NCBI GenBank assembly: GCA_001600415.1 | Contig: BCJX01000004.1 | Location: forward strand, 639,689 to 703,688 | Direction of reading: 5' to 3' | DNA: 64,000 nt | Source of the DNA: Pascua guehoae | Taxonomy: Eukaryota; Basidiomycota; Tremellomycetes; Trichosporonales; Trichosporonaceae | Shown: positions 9,595-21,099 of the stretch, in pieces | Layout of the letters: every line of letters starts with the position of its first letter | Position numbering within the stretch: position 1 is the first letter of the stretch | Notes under the pieces: model-generated | What the model was told of the DNA's origin: nothing | What the model saw: only the letters and a program-made list of their open reading frames with translations | Database searches by the model: none | Made by a program: the position numbers and the translations under genes

Positions 9595-11729
9595 GATGGA
9601 TGGGATGGGGCTGATGGAGCATCCCGTCCATACTGGCGGGCATTAAGTAGGTGAATGTCAGCCGACAGCCAGCAGATGCCGCTCGTGTTCCCCATCACAT
9701 TCTCCTCCCTCCGTCTCCCTCGTCGTCGTGAGGCCAGAGGCCGGCAGTGTCATTGGGAGGCGACTGGCTCGTCTCCCCCGACCAAGTCAGCTGTTCCCCG
9801 ACACGAAGCGAACCGGCGTGTTCAGCCAGTGAGGTTGCTGAAAATGACTGTCATGTGTCATGTATGCCTTTGGCCGCTTGGCCTGGGGCAGTCGGTACCA
9901 GAGGCACGAGATTCCCATGGGTGGGTGGTCGTGTGCTGGGCTTGCCCGCATTCTGGTGCAACAGGTTGAAGGCCCAGACTATACAATATATGTAGTAGTG
10001 TGCGGTGCTGGATGCATGTACCTCGGCTGACATGATGATCGGCTGACATGGTTAGCGAGGCTGAACCCTGGCGACTATCATTCACTACTGCTGGCATGAC
10101 CTCGTTGGCCGCCGGCGGTCTGGACGTAGAGCACGTGCCTAGTAATGGGCAATACAGAGTAGCGTTTAGGCATACGACCCAAATTAATTCATTCCCCAGT
10201 GTTCAGAGGGCCCCATTGGGCCCCGCCCCACACGACAAACCTTGTCCTGTTCCCCCACCCCCCTCACTCGACCTAGTACCACCACTTACCGTTCTGTACC
10301 GTCCTTGATACAAGCGCATTCTCGTGCAAACCCAAGCTTGCCCACCCTCCGCGGTAACCCCGCGGCCCGCCTCGCTAACAGTGACCCCCCAGCGGCGTGA
10401 TTGGAGGCATCGCCGACAAGTCCATACCCATCGTCATCGCTGGCGCCGCGGTGGACGCCCCGGCCCGTGATACCAGCAAAGACTTGGCTCCTAGGCTGCA
10501 GGACGATCCGATCGGGGCAAGCCGACGCCTCTCCGATGATCTGCAGGCCGCAGGCAGCTGTCCTGGGCTCCTCGCACACGCTGTCGGGCTAAACGTTGTC
10601 AACATGTCTGCAGATCAAACAACATTGCACCGCCTCCACCTTCAGTCTATTGGGTCCAAACCTCCGACATCGCAGCCTCCAACGTGCACGTCAAAGCCGA
10701 GCATGTGCCCCCTTTGTCGGCCTAGTCCCAAGCGACTATTCCGCCTTCCATTCCTGATGCGTTCGCTACGCCTCCTTTCCCTCTCTTCTCATCAAAGGGG
10801 CTGCCGGTAAGATCCCTGTCAGCTGACCTGCAATGATGCTTCTTCCAGCCCCAATCTCTGTCTGGCACTTGGCATTGGGAAGGACGATATTGATGCCCTC
10901 CATTCTCCTCATCTTGCTCTGTGGACTCGATCGTCGCACTATGCTTCCGGCTTCTGCTGCGCGCCCATGTTACTGCGGCTCCAGCTCATACCGCCCTGTT
11001 AGGGCTGTCATCGGGACCTCTGGGACGGCTCGTGTGTTTCCGGCCATCTCGCCCAGTCTGACCGCTCCACAGGCCACCGCACGTGATCCGGCCCTCCTTC
11101 CCCTTGTGTTTCAATCTGCCACGAGCTGTGCCGAGTGTGGCTCAATCTGAACTGCATGTTGCCTACAATGTCGATGCCACAGCGTGGTGTGTGGTGGCCG
11201 TTCTCACATTCTCTCCCTATGAGTCGTCTTATCCGAGGGCGAGTGTGCGTGCGGGAGGTTGCGAGTACTTGTCAGAGGGCGACTGTTCTTGCGCCAGCCC
11301 AGGTTGAGTGTGCTCGGGCAATGAGTAGGCGACAAGAACGACTGGGTAAGAGCATCCTCGAGCTTGCGAAGCTGCGGTCGCGCATCAGTCGCCCAGAAGA
11401 ACTTCCCGACCCCTGTTGCGGGTTAAGCTCGACCGCAAGATTGTCGAGCACCCATCTCGGCTGTACTCCCATCTCGGCTGTACTCCCATCTCGGCTGTAC
11501 TCCCATCTCGGCTGTACTCCCATCTCGGCTGTACTCGCCACCACATCCTCTACGCTTGCTACTGTGTAATGCAACATGGTGGCAATCGCAGTTGTTATCC
11601 AAATAACATATCTTCTGACTACTTCTGACTATCTTATTCTGTACTTGACGATATTCCCGACAGCTGTCGGAAATGTCTTAGTACGGTACTATAAATGAAG
11701 CGAAGTGTCCTTGACCACCGCACAGCCGC
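9595..11729. other. 2.1-kb spacer with a 17-bp tandem repeat
   Basis: Contains the promoter side of the permease gene and the 3' side of the Cys-rich gene. Short open frames (for example 10397-10810 plus) show no recognisable domain or splice-joined extension. The only clear structure is the tandem repeat at 11451-11535. Confidence 0.6.
11451..11535 (+). repeat. Five perfect 17-bp tandem repeats
   Basis: Unit CCCATCTCGGCTGTACT repeated five times without change. Perfect identity suggests recent expansion. It lies about 195 bp beyond the stop codon of the Cys-rich gene. Confidence 0.95.
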
Positions 11730-13306
11730 CTAACCCTGGACGGGGGGAGCCGCAGCCTCTTCGCCGTCGTCGATGGGGTCGTTGGGGTTGCCATCGTACT
11801 CAACGCCGTCCGAGCTCGAGGCGGCGCCGAAGGCAGCCAGGCCCTTGAGCTTACCACCGGTGTGGTAGATGCGGCAGCGCTTTCCGTGAGGGCAGCAGCG
11901 CTTGCCACCGTCGTAGCAGCGCTTGCCATCGCCGCAGCAGCTACCGCCGCCGCCGCCACAGCACGTGTAGCCAGGAGGAATACAGCCGCCGGGACCACAT
12001 TCGGTGAAGTCGGGGTTGCCGCCGCAGCAGGTGCGCTTCTTCTCAATGCAGTGGTTGCCACACTTCTTGTGCGTAGACGAGTCGCAGCAGTCCTGGTCCT
12101 TGGGTACGCACTGGCCGTTGCACATCTTGTGGGTAGACGAGTCGCAGCAGTCCTGGTCCTTCGGGACACACTGGCCGTTGCACATCTTGTGCGTCGACGA
12201 GTCACAGCAGCTCTGGTCCTTGGGTACGCATTGGCCGTTGCAGTCCTTGTAGTCCGGCTTGCCGCCACAGCACGAACGGTCCTTGCCGATGCACTGGTCG
12301 CCACACTTCTGGTGAGTGTTGGTGTCGCAGCACTCCTGGTTGTTCGGTACGCATTGGCCGTTGCAGTTCTTGTGGTCGGGCTTGCCACCGCAGCAAGAAC
12401 GGTCCTTGGGGATGCACTGGTCGCCGCANNNNNNNNNNNNNNNNNNNNNNNNNNNNNNNNNNNNNNNNNNNNNNNNNNNNNNNNNNNNNNNNNNNNNNNN
12501 NNNNNNNNNNNNNNNNNNNNNNNNNNNNNNNNNNNNNNNNNNNNNNNNNNNNNNNNNNNNNNNNNNNNNNNNNNNNNNNNNNNNNNNNNNNNNNNNNNNN
12601 NNNNNNNNNNNNNNNNNNNNNNNNNNNNNNNNNNNNNNNNNNNNNNNNNNNNNNNNNNNNNNNNNNNNNNNNNNNNNNNNNNNNNNNNNNNNNTGTCGCA
12701 GCAATCGTGGCCCTCAGGAATACATTGGCCACCACAGTCCTTGTGGCCGGGCTTGCCGCCGCAGCAGCTTGTGCCGGGCGCGACACAGCTGTTTCCGCAC
12801 TTGATCCAGTCGGGCTTGCCATCGCAGCAATGACGGTTCTTCGGGATACAGTGGTTGCCGCAGATGTAGTTTGAGTGCAGGTCGCAGCACTGGTCCTTCT
12901 CGGGGATGCAGTTGCCGCCGCCGCAATCCTTGTAACCGGGCTTGCCACCACAGCAGTTGGAGCCCTTGGGGACGCATGTGTTGCCGCATTGCACGTAGTT
13001 GGGCTTACCGCCACAGCATGGGGTGCCCTTGGGGACGCATTGGTTGCCGCACTCGACCTCGCCCCAGTGGCCGATGTTGTCACAGCAACAGGTGTGGAGC
13101 AACCAACGGCACCCGTTGAGGCAAGGCTTCTTGAGGAGACCGCATGAGCCGAAGAAGGTACGAGCCTCGAGCGAGTGGGAAGTAATGTCGCGGGCGTCCA
13201 CATCGAAAGCGCGCGGGGTGTTGGGCGTCGTGTCCCGGGGCTGGTGGACCAAGCCCTGTACCGAGGCAGCAGCCAAGGCGAGGACAGCGGTGACCTTGAA
13301 GAGCAT
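11730..13306 (-). CDS. Secreted cysteine-rich tandem-repeat protein (interrupted by assembly gap)
   Basis: ATG 13306, stop TAG 11730-11732, no introns seen. A signal peptide (MLFKVTAVLALAAASVQG) precedes a short propeptide-like stretch. Then come at least 13 visible repeats of about 20-21 residues with the pattern C-x3-C-x6-CC-x7-8 (for example CGNQCVPKGTPCCGGKPNY and CNGQCVPKDQDCCDSSTHK). The C-terminus is Gly/Cys/Lys-rich with an acidic tail (IDDGEEAAAPPVQG). No GPI signal or membrane segment. The CC pairs and spacing resemble granulin-like disulphide modules, but I cannot assign a family. The reading frame changes across the N run, so the written gap length (265) is wrong by 1 modulo 3. 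Function is unknown; an extracellular or cell-wall role is inferred. Confidence 0.85.
12429..12693. other. Assembly gap (265 N) inside the Cys-rich repeat array
   Basis: A run of N lies within near-identical repeats, where short-read assembly tends to fail. Frames on the two sides agree only if the true length is 2 modulo 3 (266, 269 and so on), so the number of repeats in the protein is unknown. Confidence 0.98.
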
Positions 13307-16300
13307 TCTTGATGAGCTTGTTAGGCGATCAGTCGAACAAACTTGAAGGTTAGAGGGCTTCCTCTGACCCAAATGCTTGCCCTTATATATGCGTCGATGG
13401 CAGAGGGGTGGTGGGCAGGGGAGGGTCGTGAGCCGCGGGGAGCAAACCAGGGTGCAGCTGACGAGGTCAGCTGTCAGTATCCCATCGATCACAAGGCAGA
13501 GTAGGCAGGGGAGGCTCCTGCAAGTGTTTGAGGATACGACTAGACGATGCTCTTGATTTCCGCTGTGGTCTAGAGTCCAGCTGTTGTACTCCAGACGGGT
13601 TGCAACATACCACATTTTCTGGCGAGAAGAGTAAACTTCAGTACTTCGTGACATGGTGTAGCTTACCTTTCCCACACAAGCAAGCCGTGGGGAAAGGATA
13701 TGCCAAGACCATGAACGGGAGGGCGTTGACGGCGACTTTCGAGCGGGACCGGTAAGATATATGCCGTTATCAATTTCCGTATGCTTTGTCTAGCCGAGAA
13801 GTCTCCCAGTGCTCCACATCCCGCACTCGCCGCCACTGTCCGACCCAAAGATGGAGCATGTGGTCCACCTCTGACTGTGGTTACCTTGGCCGCGTTCCTA
13901 CTAGGTCCGAAGATCCTGTCGGCCACCGTATGGAATGTAACCGGATGAATGCCAGACATATCGTTGTGCGGTAGACGTTGCGCCCTTGATCGGTCAACAG
14001 GGTGGCCTGACAGCTCAATCGTGTGACGTAGGAAGCCTTGAAAGATCATGTTGCAATAACGAGAGTTTGAGCCAGATGTTACCTCGGATCCCGCGTGCCG
14101 TGACCGGCATTGATCACATGACTTTGCTGAGTTAGTGCTGCCGACTACAGTATGCCAAAATGCGACGACCGGCGACCGGGATGTGTGTGGCGTCAAGTGT
14201 CGTGGCGACAAGCGCCAAACGAAACAGGTCTAGTTTCATGATTCACTCATCTATCGCTCCCGAGCCCGACACAAATGAACTCAAGTCCAGAGAAGACTGT
14301 TTGAATGTGACCTAATCATTACTTGTTGAGCTGTAAGGCTAGAGGCATCGAGTACATGCAGTGAGCGCAAACCCGAATAAGTGGAACCGCTCAGCACAAC
14401 GTTTAAAAAATGACAATGGTTTGTGGGGGCACGGGCATGTGGCACCCGCTTCCCACCCTCCCACATTGGACATGCCGTAAAACGAGGCTTACAATCGAGG
14501 CACGGTCCCGAGAGCGGGCCGATATCCATCCGCAATCTAGGTATGTAAGCTGCGGATGCAAGTTGGGGCTGCGGATTGCATGCCAAGCACCTGTCAACCA
14601 GCAACATACCACCCGTGACACGAGCTTGAGGCATTCTGTGCCGTGGTCCTGGGACGCATGCCGGAAGGAGGCCAAAAGGCTAGCTCAACCTGTGACGTCG
14701 CCAAAACGTTCTGGACAGTTGTCCAGACGAGAGATGCCGGGAGGTATGCGAACCACGGTCCCGGTGATTGCAATGCCCGTGAGACTATGCGACTATTCCC
14801 CAGCATGGCTAGTCGTAATAGAGACTGGCCGACCAATGCGTAAGCCGGAGTACAGAATCCAGGTACTCGAGCCGAGTCGAGCAAGGTTAACCACCATTCT
14901 TGCTTTATTGCGCCGCTCGATAGCTTGTCCGGCGTTGTTGCATTCTTCACCTGGTAGCGTCGAGTTTGCCGAGTAACCCAACTCTTGACCCACCGATACA
15001 CCAAATGTGGCAATTATTGAAGACCTCCGAGCCACATATCGACTAATGTTCCTCAAGGCACCGGGAGAGCGGAGTGATCAGAGATAACGGCAACGGGTTG
15101 GCTTGGGTCAGTTGATGTCAGTGTGCTCGTAACGGGAGTGTATAAATCCGCCCGCTCCTAGCGACATGGACTCTTGGGGGCGATTGTTGTAGGTAAGCTC
15201 GGTGAGCATACGATGGCCTTCGACTCGAGCCGACCCTCTCAACTTAAGCGGGGGGTAAGACGACGTAGCATAGTTGACCGGGGCTGAGTGTTACCCACAT
15301 GCAGATTGTTGGCATTGCGTTGTTGGCTGGGCTGGGCTGGGCCGGGCTAGTGAGCTGGGGCCAGGGGAGGGGGGGGGGGGGGCGAGGTTGAGGGAGAAAC
15401 GTGACATGGCCGAGGGTTTCTGAACACTCGCAGTCTGGCGAGTTTGCCGGGAGCCTATAGTACGGGTGTGGTGGGAAGGGATGATGTTGACGTTGTAGGT
15501 ATCGACGGCGGTGACGGCTCGCACATCGTTGTGGTGAGTGATGCTTCAAAGAGTAAGAGGTGTGTGTGGAATCGCCATCAGCCTTCTTATATGCATCAAG
15601 GTTGACAACTCGAACAGTTGAAGAGATCTTTCGTGAGATGGCGCCATCGAGGTACGAGGGTGACGATAAGATGGACCAATTGGTTTCACGATTCGTCCAC
15701 TAATCACCGCAAGTCTGGGCCTGTATCATGGTTCGCCGTGTCGATTTCTCGTGGCACAATGAGGTGCTCAAGGCTGCTGACTGCATGGTAAACTGACGAG
15801 CGAGCATCCAGGTCGTCCATGTTACAGCGCTGAAGACAGGTGCTATTATAAACCTTTCATTCTCCACAAACGGCCATCGGATGTCTCCGATACCATCACA
15901 GGCAGCTTAAAATAAGACATAGGTGGGCACCAAGTACTCGTATGTCTCTCTGTCTCTGCAGTCCCGCTAGCCCTAGAAGTGCTGTAAAAACGCATAATTG
16001 CCCATACCTCGGGCTCATACATCACAGGAGCATTCTGACAACACGAGGTCAGCCGCAATCGTTGAGCCACAGTGGGCCTACAAACTGCCGTTCGTTATCG
16101 TTCCTGTGTCCTGGGGGAGCCCTAATGCAGAGACAGAGGAGAGTGAGCGCCGTTGGCAGCATCAAAAGACGCCCACTTCGTCTCAAACTCTCCACCACGT
16201 ATCACCAGTCTAGATCTAAAAAGGTGTAGGAACGCTAATGTTTAGACCAAAGGAGGCACATTACCATTTTGCCGCCCCTTCGCGCCGTTGCGCTGCTGAA

Positions 16301-16391
16301 GGTGAGACGAGAGGTCACGGCGTTGGCGCGTTGGGGACAACCTTCCTTTCCCCCCTCCCCCCCGTTGGAAAAACGGCCCGGCACCAAACGA
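13307..16391. other. 3-kb gene-poor spacer
   Basis: After the promoter of the Cys-rich gene (to about 13600) I find no open frame with a recognisable domain on either strand. A G-homopolymer of about 15-16 bases lies near 15370. The right end is the 3' flank of the second permease gene. It may contain decayed transposon sequence, but I cannot identify any. Confidence 0.5.
13383..13389 (-). promoter_or_regulatory. TATA box of the Cys-rich protein gene
   Basis: Minus-strand TATATAA about 77 bp before the ATG. A strong TATA box is notable here because the housekeeping genes in the window show none so clear; it fits a highly or conditionally expressed gene. Confidence 0.6.
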
Positions 16392-18059
16392 CTACTCGAT
16401 GGGCCCAGCGTTGTTCTCGCAAGACCACGGGCGTGTGATGATAGTCTCGCGCTTGAGGTCCACTACGGCGGCGTATACACCCGCAACGGTGAAGAAGACG
16501 CACAAAACCAAGATGGCTATGTTGATAGCGGCGGTCGTACGGACGCGACGGGTGATGGGCTCCCCAGCACGGCGAGGAGTCCATACGTGGTCATGCATCC
16601 AACCAAGGAGCATTGGAGCGATAGCGGCAACGGGACAGAAGAGAGCACCGCTGAGCTCGATGAGGCTGCTGAAGATGGGAATCGCCGAGGCGATGAGGTA
16701 GGCGCAGAGCATGGCGCCGAAAGTGCTTCCTAGCCAAGTTGACCTCGGTCGTCAGGGGCTGGCTGACGTAGAGACTCACCAATGCGTGAAAGAGTTGCTC
16801 GCCAGGTGTCTTGTACCACTCAGTGCGCGCACAAACACGGACTTGGCTGAGACCTGTTTTTTGTCAGCTTGCTGTTTCGTCTCCAGATCTTTGGACTCAC
16901 GTGGTTGAAAATGGTAAGACTAGCGCATAATCCCGGCAACGCAAGCCCGTAGCACACCTTTTTGAGAGCTACACCTGCGCTTCCAAGAGCAGGAGACGCC
17001 ACATATTGTCCGCAGCAGTAATATACGATTGTGCCGACGGTCACGTATGTCGACGCGAGGAAAGCGTATGTGGACAACACAGGTCTAGTGAACTTTGATG
17101 GATCGCGCATCTCGGACACTATTCCATAACTTTCGCGTCAGCACAGGTAACCAGCTGTCTGCAGGCAACAAACTAGATTGGAGACGATGCCGATGAAAAG
17201 AGGATGACGTTGATCGCACCCATTGCGTCGACAAAGTCGGGCGAACCGAAGAGTTTGAGGTTCTTGTCCCATGGTCCCGTCTGTGGTGCCTCTGCGGGAC
17301 GGTCCTGGTTGATCACAGCGACAGTCAGAGTGAGAACTGCGGCGAGAATGGATGCCAGTCCTCCCCAGCCGACCCAGGACACGTCGGCTAGTGTGCGGAT
17401 GCTGCTGAGGAGGAAGCCCACCACTGCCCCAATGGCGACAAAGACAGCGGTACACGCGCCGTGGGATGTGACGGCGTTGAGAGCTACCGAGACGCCAACG
17501 AGTGCCGAGGCGGCGCAGAAGACAAAGACTGGTTTGTGAGCTGGCTCCTGTTGTCCACCACTGTCAGCTCTATCGACTCACATATAATGAAGATGGCATT
17601 GAATATTTCACGTCCGTACGGGCCGGCGAACACTTGTGCCGCGTCTCCGAGAGAGTATACCTCGGGATGGGCAATCTTGAATGGGCCGATAAACGATGCC
17701 GCCCACGTATAAATCGCCTCGATGGCGACTATCGCTGCCACGCCAGGAATGAGACCAAGCTTGTCAAAGACAGACGGAATGGCGAGAACTCCGAGACCAA
17801 AGTTGGCTTTTGCCATGAGCACAAAGGCACCTGCAGGGCTGACCTGGCAAGTAAGCAAGTGATAAGGAGCAATGTTACTCACGCCACGGTAATCAGGGCC
17901 GTCATCTTCAATGTCACCAAAGACCGCATCATGAATGACTTGGTCCTCCGAGGGGCCCGAGTTGGTGCTACCGTAGTCTTCGGCATTGTATGGCCGCTGG
18001 CCCGGTTTTGGTGGAGGGAGGAGGCGACGCGTCGGCGAGTCGTCATGGGGGTTGGTCAT
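16392..18059 (-). CDS. Amino acid permease, AAAP (Aa_trans) family, copy 2
   Basis: Six exons: 18059-17883, 17843-17582, 17528-17174, 17129-16901, 16853-16780 and 16725-16392 (introns of 39, 53, 44, 47 and 54 nt), coding 476 aa. The Asp/Pro-rich N-tail is followed by SPAGAFVLMAKANFGLGVL, the conserved first-helix signature. The joined exon 3/4 segment reads FSSASSPIYYGIVSEMRDP, which lines up with the FSYAGH...SEM block of the family, and TFGAMLCAYLIAS follows at the exon 5/6 join. The 39-nt first intron is a multiple of three, so only the branch/acceptor pattern and the family alignment show that it is spliced. Proton-coupled amino acid transport is expected. It shares family but not intron positions with copy 1, so the duplication is not recent. 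Confidence 0.9.
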
Positions 18060-19292
18060 GGTGAGCGCTGATACTAGATAGGCCCACTGATTTGGGCGAT
18101 GGACGATTGATAATGGACGACATCAAGATGGCAGGGGACAGAGATGTCGGCCATCATTGCGATGACGGCTCATCGTCTCGTGACCTGATCGATCGGCAAA
18201 TCGGTTACTGGATGTCCGAGATCCAGGACACCGTCGGGCAGGGGCGGACCAGTCGCTACCAATTGCTACACGACCAGTAACTCGAAGCAATCTACAGCAT
18301 GTTTGGTACCAAGAATGTCTCCAGAGAGTCAAAGGTCAATACTGGTGTCTCGATTCAGACGGCGCAACACATTTGACCCAAGCGGTCGCATGGTCTCAAA
18401 ATGAGCTCCTTGAGGCTACTGTCGTGGCTCTTGATATTGCAACTGGTCAGCTTGATGGATACCTCAACGAGAGGTGAGCGATTCGAGGTACACGTCATCT
18501 ACTGTGCAGCTACAGTATTTACTCTGCAATAGTGGCAGGCATCGACGTGCACGCGTGCCATCGTGAATCATATGATTGTGGTTGAGACAACCACAGTACG
18601 GTATGTGGTTTCGAGTTGGCTGTGAGGACAATCTGAAACGGGACCAAAAATGGCCACTACTGTGTTGGGTGGGCAAGGAGGTGCAGGCGGCAGGCGGGAG
18701 CAAATGCCACGAGGTAAAAAGGGGCTTGGACCCTGACGACTGCCACGGCGCGCGCACACAACGTGCACAACAGCCACCACCACAGGCAGGCCCACCACTG
18801 CACCACCACCACTGGCCACTGGGCCACTGGGCCACTGGGCCACTGGGCCACCTGTACCTGGCTGGCCTCCACGGTCCCCACCCACCCCCACACACCCTTC
18901 CCCCCGACTGCGGTCGTCGACAACACAAGACGCACCATCCAACTCTTTACAACTCTGCACTGGCCCTCTTCCTCACCCCTCTTCATTATCCTCAAATCAC
19001 CACCTCTCTGTCTCTCTCTCACCCCGTCCTACCACTCGGCCCATCGTCATTGCGCCCATTCGCCTCGCCTTACCTTGCCTTCACTCTCGATCGTCATTGC
19101 CATCCGCATCCACCGATTCGTAACCCCGCTCCCGGTCCGACTTGAACGCGACGGCAGCCACCTCATCCTCCACTTCCATTTCCACCGCGGACGTCGCCTC
19201 TCCGCTTTCCCTTTCTCTCTGTCGCCCTCTCTCGCACCACCTCGTGCTCGATCTCAATACCTCCCTCGAATCGTAGCTCTTGCCTGGCTACC
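18060..19292. other. Divergent promoter spacer with 8-bp repeat
   Basis: Lies between the divergently transcribed permease gene and SNF4. No coding region recognised. Contains (CCACTGGG)4 at 18816-18851 and, near SNF4, a pyrimidine-rich stretch typical of fungal promoters and 5' leaders. Confidence 0.6.
18816..18851 (+). repeat. (CCACTGGG)4 tandem repeat
   Basis: Four perfect 8-bp units plus a partial one, about 450 bp before the SNF4 start. Confidence 0.9.
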
Positions 19293-20686
19293 ATGTCCGC
19301 ACCTTCCTCGGTCCCCGATGGGCCTGCCCGCATGCCCTCTGTCTCGAGGACTGGCCGGCGCCTGTCACAATCTGGCGGCGTTGGGGCCAGTGTCGTCCGC
19401 CGACCCTCACGCGCGACACATCCCCCGGTCGCTCCATCCAAACCTCTTACCCACCAGGAGGCTCTGGATGCCCTTCGTTCGTTCTTGAAGGAGCGCTCGT
19501 CGTACGATGTCTTCCCGGTCAGCTTCCGCCTTATCGTCCTCGACAGCCAGCTCAAGGTTAAGAAGGCGCTGGATGTCATGCTGCTGTACGGTGAATACTC
19601 AACCCCCCCGTTGGTATGCTGACGATAACAGGTGTCGTTTCTGCCCCGCTGTGGAACACGACAAGTGCTACCTTTGCCGGAATGTTTACGGTGCAGGATG
19701 TTATCCACCTCATCCAATACTACTACCACACATCCAGCTGGGAGGGAGCTACCGCAGACGTGGAGCAGTTCCGCCTGCAGAATCTGCGAGGTACGTGCAG
19801 TGTTGCTGGGTGGTGCTGACAGCAGACATTGAGCGTGAACTGCATGTTCCGCCGCCACCGCTTCTGTCGATCCACCCCTTGCGACCGCTGTTTGATGCTT
19901 GCAAGTTCCTTATCCAAACCCATGCTCGCCGACTGCCGTTGATCGACAAGGACACGCAGACAGACGGTGAAGTCGTCATCAGTGTCCTGACGCAGTACCG
20001 TGTACTCAAGTTTATCGCTACCAACGTGAGTATGCGCCTTTCATACGAGCCGAGCTGACTGTGTAGTGTCAGAACATTACCCAGTATCTGACTGCTGGCG
20101 TCCAAGAGTTGGGAATTGGCACCTACGTCAAGGACCCTACGCCCGAGAACCCGCTCCACCCGGTGGCCACGGCAACGCTGCATACGACAGTGTTTGATGT
20201 CGTTCACATGTTTTCCGAGTTGGGCATTAGTGCGGTGCCCATCGTGGACGATGAGGGCAAGGTCGTCAACCTCTATGAGACTGTCGATGTCATTGTACGT
20301 GGATCATCGAGGCCGGCTGCTGACAAGTTTCCAGACCCTTGTTCGTCTCGGAGCATACCAGTCTCTCGACTTTACGATTGCCCAGGCTCTCAAGCAGCGG
20401 GCGCTCGACTTCCCCGGTGTAGTGACATGCCACCCGAACGACTCTCTGGGTGCCGTCTTCTCTCTCATCAAGATTCGTCGTGTTCACCGCTTGGTTGTCG
20501 TTGCTGGTCCCGAAGACCCTCAGCCTGGCCGTTTGGTCGGCGTTATCAGTCTGAGCGACATTATGCGCCATCTCATTGTATGTGCTTGGCAGAAATCATG
20601 GACTCTGCTAACATCAGAACGAAAACGTCCTTGTGAACATGCCGCCGCCAGACGAAGTTGCTGAATCGGCCGTCGAGGACAGCTGA
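19293..20686 (+). CDS. SNF4: AMPK/SNF1 kinase gamma subunit, four CBS domains
   Basis: Six exons: 19293-19590, 19632-19790, 19826-20025, 20067-20294, 20335-20577 and 20618-20686 (introns of 35-41 nt), coding 398 aa. The start sits in ACCATG. After a Ser-rich N-tail the protein shows four CBS units: VVSAPLWNTTSATFAGMFT; HARRLPLIDKDTQTDGEVVI with VLTQYRVLKF; GISAVPIVDDEGKVVNLY; and VHRLVVVAGPEDPQPGRLVG with VISLSDIMRHL. These match Snf4/AMPK-gamma, the nucleotide-sensing regulatory subunit of the SNF1 kinase that controls glucose derepression and energy stress. It works in the cytosol and nucleus with the alpha and beta subunits. Length is near the family norm plus an N-terminal extension. Confidence 0.95.
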
Positions 20687-21099
20687 GCGACTGTCCAGCG
20701 ACCACGAGCAGACCTCTCATTGGTCCTCCTGGAGGGGACGAACACGGTGATGATAGATTAAACCAGTTTTAGATATTGCACATGTAGCACATGTTTTGTA
20801 GTAGACTCTCCTTGGTGTCGCCAATGTCACAAGGGGCGGTTTCTTTGAATCGACGATCAGAAGTGGCCGCCAGCACGGCGGGCTTGATGGAGCTGGTTGA
20901 CACGCTGGCATAGACTTGGAAGGTGACGGGAGGGCTTGCCGATTGCGCTTTGCGGAAATCACGTGACTTTGAAAAGACCGGTCGCCTCGTCACCGGCTTC
21001 GGGCACGCACATGTGTGCGAGTGGTGCTTGTTCCACGTTCTGCTCGTTGTTCCATTCGCTTCTTCCCACTCATCGCCCCTTATCGCTCATCAGCCCATC
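20687..21099. other. Intergenic region SNF4-SGT2
   Basis: 413 bp holding the SNF4 3' end and the SGT2 promoter. Contains CACGTG-like CACGTGAC (about 20960). No gene seen. Confidence 0.7.

Noticed and set aside
10397..10810. 137-codon plus-strand ORF in the spacer after the first permease
   Set aside because: Composition is protein-like at first but there is no domain, no splice-linked extension and no similarity that I recognise.
11862..12833. Plus-strand and other-frame ORFs over the Cys-rich gene
   Set aside because: They arise from the repetitive GC-rich codons of the real frame; only the minus-strand frame with a signal peptide has ordered cysteines.
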